Part shown: piece by piece, positions 1 to 9,330 of the stretch | Numbering within the stretch: the stretch's first letter is position 1 | Layout of the letters: each line of letters begins with the position of its first letter | From: Haplomitrium mnioides | Taxonomy: Eukaryota; Marchantiophyta; Haplomitriopsida; Calobryales | Direction of reading: 5' to 3' | Length of the DNA: 30,616 nucleotides | Assembly: GCA_049999725.1 (NCBI GenBank) | Contig: JBNGIS010017037.1 | Span: 1 to 30,616 of the forward strand | Program-made: the position numbers and the translations under genes | The notes under the pieces: model-generated | Database searches by the model: none | Told to the model about the DNA's origin: nothing | Seen by the model: the letters and a program-made list of their open reading frames with translations, nothing else

Positions 1-2
1 CA

Positions 3-434
3 AAGCTTAAGCATCTAGAAGATGATGCTCATGTGAATGTTTATCAGAAACCGCAGGCTCTGTACAATTTTTTTATCGACCATTTATCAACATAGCAAGA
101 TTGGATCCTTGATCTCTGCTCTAGGTCTGGTACATGCCTTGTCTGTGCTCTTAAGCTGATGTGAAATTGTATCGCAGTGGAATATGATAGACGTTTGTCT
201 ATTTATATTCCTTAGAGGGTTTTGGAGATGGCTTCCTTACCATCCGATGTGACTAAGTCACAAATAGTTTTTGCGTACCACAAAGAACCTGTTCCTCCTG
301 GCACTACAAGTGCTTCTGGTGACTCTGTTATAATATCGGGGACTGGAAAGTCTCGACAAGATTCTCTAGTGGCTGCAGATGCTCAGCCTGTACATTTAGA
401 TGAGACAGTTCCTCCCAAAGAGGAGAGAGTCTGA
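3..434 (+). pseudogene. C-terminal part of ParB/DNA-methyltransferase-like gene, copy 1
   Basis: Truncated by the left window edge. Frame 3 reads through to TGA at 432-434 and aligns residue for residue with the copies at 21822-22363 and 30026-30616. It carries a QKPQALYNFF segment and then motif I as DLCSRSGT, followed by a CIAVEYD strand. That is the usual beta-class amino-MTase arrangement: KPxxL helix, SAM-binding loop, then an acidic residue at the end of strand 2. The conserved C-terminal tail (MASLPSDVT to DETVPPKEERV) follows. In-frame stops are TAG after LST, TGA after KLM and TAG after YIP. The other copies have Glu, Arg or Gln at some of these codons, so C-to-T decay explains most of them. 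The second glycine-loop position is Arg, so this copy is probably inactive. An AATAAA lies at 462-467. Confidence 0.72.
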
Positions 435-1344
435 GGACGTCTTTGTACAATTTGCATCAATAATAAAATTTATTTTTTTCCAAATCTTTTTTTGCCAAAG
501 TTTCATCTTGTTCCTCTTTCAATCTATTACAAGTCTTTTCATCAAGATTCGGTTTATTGCGTCTAAGAATAAGTTGACCCATTTGATAGTCCAAGAATGG
601 TTTGAACTCAATTACTAATCTTAGAATGATTTGGAGTCTTTGCACATTGTTTAGTGTCTTTGCGCATTAAGGCTTTGTAGTTCTTGTTCGGTTTTCCTAC
701 GCGCTTAATCTGTAAGGTTGTTGTTCATAGTCTATGCTCCCATTGGTCAAAGGGTTCTTGTTCTGTTGTCTATGCTTGCAAACGCTATAGGGTTCTTGTT
801 TAGAACCTTGGCGTGTTTTGGCTCTAGGATTCTAGTTGAAAGTCCATGCATGCATGGCTTCATTGTTCTTGTTCAGAGTCTAAGTACGCAGCTGATTTAG
901 GATTCTTGTTCGAAGTCTATGCGTGCATAGGCTTTACGGTTCTGGTTTGGAGTCTATGCTTGGCTACAATGCTCAAAGTTAGGTTTAAAGTCCTTACTCG
1001 ACTAGATATTTACGTTTTCCTGTAGTTTTTTTCTATCGAAAGATGTATATTTTATTTCTTTTTTGATGAATTTAATTTATTCACAATAGTGTCAAGTTTT
1101 TTCAAAATATTCGAATAACCAAAATGTTTGTTTTTAAATTTTTTCTTTCTAAAAAAAATATTTGAAATATAATCTAAATAGAAAATATGCATTTTTTGTT
1201 CATAAAAAACAATTTTTTTTCGAAAAGAAGATTTTAGTCTTAAATTTGATGTTTTTGAATGCCAAATCTTTGAAAAAAAAAATTTGACTGCCAAGTGAAA
1301 CAGGAACTCAGTAGCGGTTCTTGGTTCAAAGTAGCGGCTGTTAG
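435..1344 (+). repeat. 3' tail of methylase element copy 1: palindrome array and right end
   Basis: No gene. After the AATAAA there is an array at about 650-975. It is built on a unit of roughly 37-45 bp that starts GGTTCTTGTTC and ends in a palindrome-like core such as CTATGCGTGCATAG (near 919) or CCATGCATGCATGG (near 843). AT-rich DNA at 1020-1290 matches the tail of the copy at 29210-29400 read on the minus strand, for example the shared string TTCACAATAGTGT. The shared right end contains GTAGCGG at 1311-1317 and 1331-1337. Homology between copies stops at about 1344, taken here as the element boundary. Confidence 0.6.
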
Positions 1345-3460
1345 ATGGAAATTTTTGAGACCAGTGCGGGTCCCCAATGCTTGAGTCCCAATTTGTGATT
1401 GCCTCGCCGATGGCCCACATTAGTAAACCTGTAGCAGTCGCTAATCCGATTGCTTCGAAGTAGTAAGCTAGGTGCAAACCCGAAGTCAGGAGCCGGAGAG
1501 GTTTTTTTGCAGAGAGATCCAAAAAGATTCGCCTGAAGAGCATTGGGTTCGCTGATCAACATTGCAGATTGGCTACCTGATGTATTTTACGGGCTGATCC
1601 ACAATTTTCCCTTGGCTGCTCTTCAATTTCCCCCGGGCTGCTTCCTTGCTGACATGTTTTCAAAGATTCTTGCGCACTCCTCTCAGGCTGCCACGTTTCC
1701 GAAGATTCTTGCAGACTCCTCTTAGGCTGCCACATTTTCGAAAATTCTTGCGGACTCCTCTCAAGCTCCCAGATTTCCGAAGATTTTTGCGAACTCCTCT
1801 CAAGCTTCCACGTTTCAGTAGTTGCGTTGTCCGCTGCCGCCCACAAGGTGGAAGTTGGACCGCCGCTGCCCTCTTGTTCCGCAGTTGACCTTCCTTTCGA
1901 TGGATCCCGTGGACTCCTCCAAAGTTGTACCCTCCGCTACTTCCCACGGACACTCCCTTGACTGCCACGTCACCGATGTCGCCTACAGACTCTTTGAAGT
2001 CGCCATGTCTCCGATGTCTTCCATGGACTCCTGCAAAGCCGCCATATTTCCGATGATTTCCGCAGATACCTCTCAGGCTGCCACGTTTCCTCAGTCGTGC
2101 CGTACGTCATTGCCCGCAAAGTGGAAGTTGGACCGTCGTTGCCCCATGCTCCATAGTTGACCTTCCTTCCGATGGATCCTGCGGACTCCTCCGAAGTTTT
2201 ACCCTCCGTTGTTTCCCACGGACACTACCACGGCTGCCACATCTCTGATGTCGCCCACGGACTCTTTGAAGTTGCCACGTCTCCGATGTCTCCCACGAAC
2301 TCCCGCAAAGCCGCCACGTCTTCGCTATCTTCCACGGACTCCCACAAAGCCGCCACGTTTTCGATGATTTCCACGGATACCTCTCAAGCTGCCATGTTTT
2401 TGCAGTCGCGCTGTCCACCACTGCCCGCAAGGTGGAAGTTGGACCGTCATAGTTGACTTGGTTTCGTAGTTGACCTCTTTCGGACCCGAAGGATCCAATG
2501 GACCCTTCTTGAGTGCCATATTATCTGCAGGAGCGCCGTCTGACGCCATTTTCAAATGGAAAGGCGGACCAACGCATTGACCTGGTTTCGTGGAATCCAA
2601 CGGGCTCCGCCGTGCCGCCACGTGTCCGCTGAATTTTCTAAAACTCTTCGAGGATGCCACGTAATCCGAGAGGCCGCCGTTCGATGCCGTTTTCAATTGA
2701 GGAGCTTGACTGTTGCGCTAACCTTAGTTTTCGACGAAGGCTGCGGGCTCTCCCCTTCACCCACGTTTCCGCAAAGCTCCGCAGGCCTCCTGTGCCTACC
2801 ACGTCTCTGTCAAAACCTTTGAACTGTTTTGAGGATGCCACGTCTCCAACTTTCTCCATGAACTTTTGGATTTCCGAAGTTCTCTGCAGACACCTTCAGA
2901 TTGCCCCATTTCCGCTGTACCTACAACCTCAGTGTGGCTCCTCCCTATTCCTTCCAACCCTCGTTTGCGTGATTCCTCACCTTGCTGCGACTTCAGACCC
3001 GCTCGCCCAATGGCCCTCCGCTCGAATCTTGACTGTCTTCCTCCTCCCCTCCTTACATCCTCGCTAGATTTGTAGCTTCCATGCAATCTCCTGCTTGATT
3101 CGCTCGCGTTCTGCCAGCTTCCTCCTCTGCGATCTACCCAGCTGCATTTGGCACTCCTCCCATCTACTTGCCTTCCTTCTTGGACCTGAAATTTCCTTCC
3201 CTCTTTCTCGATCATCCAGCCCTGCTTCCATCTCGATTTGATGCGAGTCCATATGCACATCATGCTTGCATTTTCATCCGACTCCTCTTGATTCCACAAG
3301 GCTCCTCCCTTTCATTGATGATTTGCGACATCCACTGGGAAAAGCAGAAAAAGAAAGGAAGAGAAGGAAGAGGAGAGAGGGAAGAGAGGGGAAGGATGGA
3401 AAAATAATAATATAACAATAAAATATAATAAAGTATAAAAGACTATTACAAACTGAAAGA
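1345..3460. repeat. GC-rich nested tandem-repeat region, retroelement-like
   Basis: No coding signal I trust; open frames on both strands are by-products of the repeats. About 1655-1815 holds four units of a 39-bp repeat, each with a TTCTTGCGGACTCCTCTCA-like core followed by GCTGCCACG. About 1805-2460 holds a larger repeat of about 270-310 bp, marked by GTGGAAGTTGGACC at 1848, 2121 and 2432 and by GGACTCCTCCGAAGTT. About 2460-3060 continues with related but more diverged words. A purine-rich tract (3340-3405) and an AT-rich tract (3405-3460) close the region. The words occur in reverse complement inside the solo LTR near 7223-7280 and 7550-7610, so this is probably part of a related LTR in the opposite orientation. 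Confidence 0.5.
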
Positions 3461-3639
3461 ATAAACTAGGCTAGGAGCCCAGTAATCACAAAAAAAAAGG
3501 AAAAACTCAAAGACACCCGACTGACACCAAGAAGATTGAATTAAGAGTGTAAACAAGAAACATCTCCAAGTTTTTGAATTGATTCTACTAAACAAAGGTT
3601 TTGAGTTCTACAAAAGAGTCTATGACCAGTGTAGCGACT

Positions 3640-3990
3640 AAGTTCTAATCGATAGTCTTTGTATGTAGAAGCTTAGGGGTTGTATATGAGAAGTAGAACG
3701 TGTAGAAGGATTGGACTTCCACCCCAAAGTCTATGCCCGCATAAGAATCCAAGCTCAACATCTGAACACTCCACCCCAAAGTCTATGTGCGCATAGAAAT
3801 CCAAACTCACCATCTGAACACTCCATAACAAAGAATATCAAGAACTTAGGTTTTAAGCTCCAAAAGAGAGTTTTTTCACACACGATATTTCAACTTGCGA
3901 ATCAAAGTCTATGCGCGCATAGGCTTCAGACTTCTACTACCAAGGATTTAAGTGCTAAAGGTTATGATTTTTGCAACAAACTCTACGCAC
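3640..3990. repeat. CTATGCGCGCATAG palindrome array
   Basis: Diverged array. CTATGCGCGCATAG is exact at 3909-3922, with near copies around 3729 (CTATGCCCGCAT) and 3783 (CTATGTGCGCATAG). The latter two lie in a direct duplication with a period of about 53 bp, in which CCACCCCAAAGTCTATG recurs. It sits downstream of the C-terminal transposase-like fragment read on the minus strand. This mirrors the position of the arrays behind the methylase genes. Confidence 0.6.
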
Positions 3991-4439
3991 GCTAAAGATT
4001 TCATTTTTTGATTCAGAATCTAAAATCAAAACGAGTTAAAACTCTACATCTAAGTCAAAGCGCACCAAAAGATTTGCAGTTTAGCATCAAAGTCCTTAGA
4101 AGCAAAAGATAAGTAGTCAATTTGGGCAGATGTTGTAGCAATACAATAATCTTAAACTCTTCTAGCAAGCACTAAAATAAGAAAGAACATAATTACATTT
4201 TGGATAAGAAAATATTTTACAAACCAAATGAAAATATTAACTAAAGATTCAAGTTTCATTTACAAAAAATAACATTCAACTTGGAATGATTTACACTAAA
4301 AAGTTTAAGGTGGCAGATAAATTCAACAAGTTTTATACATAGCATTCTCATGTGTTTTATAAAACAATAATCTTAAATTACAATATAATTGAAAGTATAT
4401 AGTATATAATAAAATTTTAAATTAATTTAGTCACTCGTC
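3991..4439. other. AT-rich intergenic sequence, no gene seen
   Basis: AT-rich DNA between the palindrome array and the C-terminal transposase-like fragment. It is probably the 3' untranslated or flanking part of that gene on the minus strand. No ORF, RNA gene or repeat was recognised. Confidence 0.4.
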
Positions 4440-5640
4440 TCGACTTCTTGAGATTTAGCTTCAGAAAATTCATCAAGATTTACTTAATTTGTCTCAGTGT
4501 TAATGACAGTGATTGAATATTTTTCAAACATATTAGGATTGATTTCATTTTGTCTTTTGTGCTCAAATAGATTTGATTTAATAGTAGCTAGAGTGGTTTT
4601 CCTCAATTGGTTTTTTTGTGTAAGAAAATCAAAAGACAGAATTGTGATTTGTGTCACATCAAGTACATCAATATATAACTTGAATTTGCATTTCCCTATT
4701 GTTGCTGCTATTTTTTATGGGAAGTATTGTCCAGAAAATACATCATCAACTTCACAAGCAAACCATTGAACGTGTACTCGTTTTGGGTTTGGAGGTTCTT
4801 CCTTATCAAATGACAAAATTTGAAGGACTTTGGCAACCCAAAATGGTTTGCCTTTTGGATCCAAAGTTGCAACAACACAAATAAACATTCTAGCTTTCAT
4901 CTCAAGTAGACAGCCAAGTTTATGCTCGTATCGAGCATTGTGCGCAAGAGTCCCTTCTCGTAGCCTAGGTGCTTCATCATAGATTGCTCGACGTGTAGAA
5001 AGTATTTGATGTATGGAGTATCTTCTTTTGTCTATTGAGCATCAAGCTGAGAACCTAGACAAACATTTTGAGAATCATTACAAGTGTTTGTCGGTTGTGA
5101 AGGTGGAAAGGTGAATTCTGTTTTGAGTCCTCATCTTTTTTTTTAAAGCATGAAGGTCACAATCTCTTGTTGGGCAAGGAAAAAGTCATTCCACACTTGA
5201 ATATCAGAATCTGTAAAGAACTTGTAGCAGCTCTCACTTATACTGTCTCTTATTGCAAAGACCACTTTCTCAACATCAACTTCTCTTTCTTCCTTTTGAG
5301 ATTGTTTGATTTCAAAATATGCCTTGAGAAGAATCAATATTGAACTTGAATTTCTCTGTCCACTTCAAGAAGGCACTTGAGTTGACAAATACGATCTAGA
5401 GATAGCCAAAATTCATTTGTTGAAAACTGTTTGCTCCAAATCTTTGCCTTGCAATCATTCAATTGGAACTTAAATTGTTGATTAAATGTAATATCATGTA
5501 TCCTTTGAACCAGAGAGGGATGTTGTTAGACAAATATTTTGAAATCCCAAGTTTCCATCAAAAGAGTTACTTAAGGTTTAGGATTATGCGATAATTGTAG
5601 CGCATCGCTAAGACTCGTAAAAGTGAAAGCTTTGACATGT
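4440..5640 (-). pseudogene. C-terminal part of transposase-like gene (DUF7869-type family), decayed
   Basis: On the minus strand the translation shows family-like segments in several frames. From high to low coordinates these are LEMFETCQ, FNQQFKFQ with KIWSKQFSTNEFW (about 5500-5400), a block ending in NDFFLAQQEIVTF (5337-5146), and PFWVAKVLQILSF with VHVQWFA (4900-4720). From memory, FNQQFRF plus K.WS and a PFWV.KV/VHW block are C-terminal features of the multicopy eukaryotic proteins that carry IDGMDQ and LDNT motifs. The matching N-terminal half lies at 15146-18114 on the same strand, so the two pieces may be one gene split by insertion. Several stops and frame changes show it is dead. 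It could instead come from a separate copy of the family. Confidence 0.5.
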
Positions 5641-6186
5641 TTCAAACATTTCAAGAATCGACTGACCATTTGGTTGTGTCAGTCGATATTTTTCAAGTTT
5701 TTTCAAATTTTTGTGTCTAACTTGGGTTGGCGCAACACTTTGAGCCCAGGACTGATAAACCTGGTGCACAAAGGGGTGGAAAAGAGTAAAAACAGGTTAA
5801 GGAGTGGGCTAGAGTATGAGGAAGCAAGTTTTGTTTGGTTCCATCGGAAGTCGGGCCAATTGGACGCAAGGAGAGAGTGACCTTGGAAATGCGGCTAGAA
5901 GGGAAGGCATGGAGAACTAGATTAGAAGTAGGGTCATGCAAGCCACCCTACCCCTACCTTGCATTTTTCCCTTTGTGTTGTTTTTCCTGGAGTTGAATTT
6001 GTCGTTCGACTTTCCACTGTTCTATTCTTCTTTGCTCTAAGGACTCTGTTACCTGGTCATCCGGCGGTATTTGTTCTGTCATAGTGGGTAGGCTGTGAGT
6101 GTTGCCCTGTTGGTGAAGGGTCTGAAGGGACTCCACTTCCTCTGTCTGAAGGAGTCTGAGGTGTATAAACCCTACTAGTAGGGATT
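5641..6186. other. Unresolved sequence; hairpin and possible insertion junction
   Basis: No confident gene. A 9-bp perfect inverted repeat, TCGACTGAC and GTCAGTCGA with an 11-nt loop, lies at about 5655-5683. A short minus-strand frame at 6136-5957 is Gln/Glu-rich and could be a gag fragment, but it is too short to call. The retroelement insertion that separates the two transposase-like fragments probably begins between 5680 and 5760. TGTCTAAC near 5718 is a possible LTR start. Confidence 0.3.
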
Positions 6187-6589
6187 AATTTAGTTTATGG
6201 TATTATATTATTATTCTATTAGTTTTAATGCTATTTCTATGTGTTGGTATTATGGGGTTATTTTACTTTACTTTTATTATTTATTTATTTATATGTTATT
6301 ATATTCTAATTTATTAGTTCANNNNNNNNNNNNNNNNNNNNNNNNNNNNNNNNNNNNNNNNNNNNNNNNNNNNNNNNNNNNNNNNNNNNNNNNNNNNNNN
6401 NNNNNNNNNNNNNNNNNNNNNTTATATCATACTTACTTATTCTATATTGTAGCCTAGCATAGCATTTCTATTTGTATTATATTTTTATTTTATTACTATT
6501 TTATATCTCCCTACTAGTCAAAGCCTGTAGTCTGTATTTGCATTTTATTTTTATTTTATGTTTTATTTTTATTAATTTTATTAATTTAG
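6187..6589. other. AT-rich low-complexity DNA containing a 100-N assembly gap
   Basis: Runs of TTATTTTATTT-type sequence. Positions 6322-6421 are exactly 100 N, a conventional placeholder, so the true length is unknown. The same AT-rich texture resumes at 9175. This fits the solo LTR at 6590-9174 having inserted into it. Confidence 0.9.
6585..6589. repeat. Left target-site duplication TTTAG of solo LTR
   Basis: TTTAG immediately precedes TGTCAGCC. The identical TTTAG at 9175-9179 follows GGCTGACA. Confidence 0.75.
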
Positions 6590-9174
6590 TGTCAGCCAGT
6601 GGAACAGAAGCTAATATGGATTACAAGGAACCATAAGCGGCAACAACAACATTTCTCAATTCTAAAGTGGAAGTTAATCTGGAAGCAACAGAATAACTCT
6701 AATAGGAAGTTAAACGCAGGTTGCCTCATTTTCCGATCTAAAGCAGCGGAATCGGATTCATATTGTGAAGGAAGGAGGCATGAGTTGGAGATGTCAGCAC
6801 CAAAGAATTCCAGGGGGATGGGATCGAAAGAGAGAAGGAATACGAGGCAGAGTGAAGGGATCTAGGAGAGCCGCAAGGCAGCATCGAGTAGAGGAGACCA
6901 CAAGGCGGATTTCGAGGAAGGTCGCGCGTCAGTAGGGCAGGGAAGGAAGCAATAGCTAAGGAATTCGGATCGGCCAGCAAGACAGAAGGGAGCATTCAAA
7001 GTAGGGGACAAGTGCGACAACCATCGGGGAGCAATGACAACCCTTGAGATCGGGGGACGCCTCTTTCTCTAGGTAAAAACAGATGCTTTCCCATAGTCCA
7101 AAGTCCTATCAAGAGAGCAAAGTTGGAGGTCCGAAGCAAGCATCGGAAGTGGTTCCGCAAAAGGCACGAACAGACAAAGGTCTAGGTGGTCAACTTCGGA
7201 GTCAGACAGGGAGAAGGTCAACTGCGATGTTCCAACTTCCTGGTGGAAAACGGCGTCGGACAACGCTCATCGGATACGTGGCACTTCGGGGGAGCCCGCT
7301 GAACTCTTCGGACTCGCCAGCCCGTTGGACTTTTCGGACTTGCCAGTCCGCTAGACTCTTTGGAACTTGGAGCCCATTAGACCATTCGGACTCAAAGCCC
7401 GTTAGACTCTTTGGACTTGGAGCCCATTAGACTCTTTAGACTCGCAAGGCCGTTAGATTCTTCAGACTCGCAAGGCCATTAGATTCCGTGGACTTGGAAA
7501 CCCCATGAGATTCCTCGGACTACCCAGTCAACTTTGAAAAGGAGCTACTGACGGTCCAACTTCCCACCAGCGTACAGCGGCGGATGACGTGGAGTCTCAC
7601 TTCGGAATGATTATGCGGATTTAGCCTTCTTCAGAGTCTGCGGATTTAGCCTTCTTCGGACTGTTCTTCCGCTCGATCTTTGGAGTTCATCTTCGGATCT
7701 CTTGCAGCCTTACAACGTCGAATGTTTCTCCAGCTACCACTTACTCTACTGCAGATCTAAGAAACGTTGTAACATTGGTTTGATCATCATTGGGGTCTCC
7801 TGAAAACTAATTTGGAGAGGCTGAGCTATGTTCTTCGGATTGAAGGCCTGAATCTACGCCGAGCTGCCATGGTCAAATCTTCGCCAGGATCGGGATTCCA
7901 GTAGACGACCTTCACCAATATTAGACCAGGTTTTCAGCTTTCACACCAAGTCTAGCGGACCCGTCCGCGCTAGGGGCATGTCCTCCGGATTCAACGGCAC
8001 TTCAAAACGATAGTTGGGGACTTTGGACTAACTTCTTCAACTGGTTCTTGTTCGTACCGGCCAGGTGGCACCGCGTCCCAAGACCGTTGCTCAACAAGAT
8101 TAACTACCAGCAGCGGGGGAAACAAGAAGGCTTCGGAAAGGTAAGCGCGGGAGGACCAGTGTCGGAGGTGGACTGATACTTGAAAGCGGAAGGAGGTCTG
8201 GGTTGTCTTGAATTCGAAGGGGCTGCCAAAGTGGGATCTTTGGGGTCGTCTTAGTGTCATCTGTGTAGGAGCAACAATCCCAAGGACGTCAAGGGGTGTT
8301 TCTGGTTTATTCTCTCAAGGGAAGCCAAGGAGGAGTAGTTGCATTCGTGCCCGCGTACGGTGTAAGAAGATCCATCAAAGCTTCGGGGTGGAGTGGGTGG
8401 CCAGCATTCGAGAGGACTGTCTTCCAGAGGTGGAAGTTAAACAAGACCTCCTCCAATCTTGAGGAAGTAAAACCAGGGTTTCTCGCGAGGGAAGTTGAAA
8501 AGACTATCTGGAGAAGGGTGTGTGAGTAGAGGGAGGAAGTGTAATTGGAATCGTGAGAGTCATAGGAAGGTCGGAATTGTTGAAGTGAAGTACAAGGGAG
8601 GCGGTAAAGTTTGGATCTTGGGAGAATCAGAAGAGCTACAGCGGAAAGAGAGGAATGGAGTGTTGAGAGGTCAAGATTGTGTTTCGGAGATCAGCTCAAG
8701 TCAGAAGAGGATTGGCGGAGTGTGTGGTGTTGTGGGTGCAGGGTTTAGTTAGTTTTGTCTTATATTTGCATTTCCCGAAGAGACACTTCGTTTCTGAAGT
8801 AAGTAGGATCTCAGCTCAGCAAGGGTCTAAGGATCAGCTTTATAAAGGAAGACAGCACCCTGTGCAAGTCCCCTCTAGGATTCGGATACCAGAACTTGAT
8901 CCCCCATTGTAAAACTTTGAGTTTGGATCCTATTTCGGATCCCTGAAATACACTTTGGAATTTGACCAGAGCAGCTTGTGAGGTGTAGATGAATGTGTGA
9001 ATGAAGAATTGAAGAAGGAGAAGGGTATGTAAGGTAAGAAGGGACATCCTTCAGACCTGAAAGTGACAACTTGCAGCGAGGTCATCTCATAAAAGAACTT
9101 GAACGCCCGTAAAGTTAGCTTTTTCCTGCCAAAGAGCGGCTTCAGAGGTTAACGACCAAAGGAGGAGGCTGACA
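6590..9174. mobile_element. Solo LTR, 2,585 bp, with TSD TTTAG
   Basis: Begins TGTCAGCC (6590-6597) and ends GGCTGACA (9167-9174), a perfect 8-bp terminal inverted repeat of the TG...CA type. It is flanked by TTTAG at 6585-6589 and 9175-9179, a 5-bp target-site duplication. No gag, pol or primer-binding site was seen inside, so a solo LTR left by LTR-LTR recombination is the simplest reading. A 26-bp tandem array lies at about 7301-7530. The segment near 8415-8500 (CTGTCTTCCAGAGGTGGAAG, then GAGGAAGTAAA) and the 3' end resemble the LTRs at 11630-12260 and 14517-15145. The families are therefore related but diverged. Confidence 0.78.
7301..7530. repeat. 26-bp tandem repeats inside the solo LTR
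   Basis: About nine imperfect units with a core of GACTCTTTGGACTTGGAGCC followed by CATTAG or CGTTAG. Units alternate between a TTGGAGCC and a CGCAAGGCC version, so the array has two sub-families. There is no coding potential. Confidence 0.75.
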
Positions 9175-9330
9175 TTTAGTTTATTTTTTATTATTTTATT
9201 TTATTTCTCTCCCTCCTCTATTTTTTTTTTCTTTTTCTTTTTTCCTTCTCTTTCTCTCTCCCTTTCCCTTCCTTCCTCCCTTCCTCACTTTCTCCTTCCT
9301 TTCTACTCCTCCCTTTCTCCTCCTTGTCAT
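9175..9330. other. AT-rich then pyrimidine-rich low-complexity tract
   Basis: TTATTTTATTT-type DNA to about 9205, then almost pure C/T to about 9325 on this strand. It continues the AT-rich texture found left of the solo LTR. No gene. Confidence 0.6.

Noticed and set aside
1-434. In-frame TAG/TAA/TGA codons might mean a reassigned genetic code or U-to-C RNA editing restoring Gln and Arg.
   Set aside because: All three stop codons occur, several replace Trp (not restorable by U-to-C editing), and copies also carry frameshifts. Decay is simpler, and such editing is known from organelles rather than nuclear transposons.
1052-1562. Minus-strand frames of 73 and 163 codons near 1052-1562.
   Set aside because: They span the boundary between the methylase element tail and the repeat region, overlap each other in different frames, and resemble no known protein.
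1556-3299. Several open frames of 90-167 codons on both strands, with repeated peptide motifs.
   Set aside because: They arise from GC-rich tandem repeats that stay open in several frames at once. No domain or codon bias favours one strand.
3590-3660. Possible left terminal inverted repeat matching the element right end (CTACTAAACAAAGG...GTTCTAC).
   Set aside because: The match is short and needs gaps; not enough to call a terminal inverted repeat.
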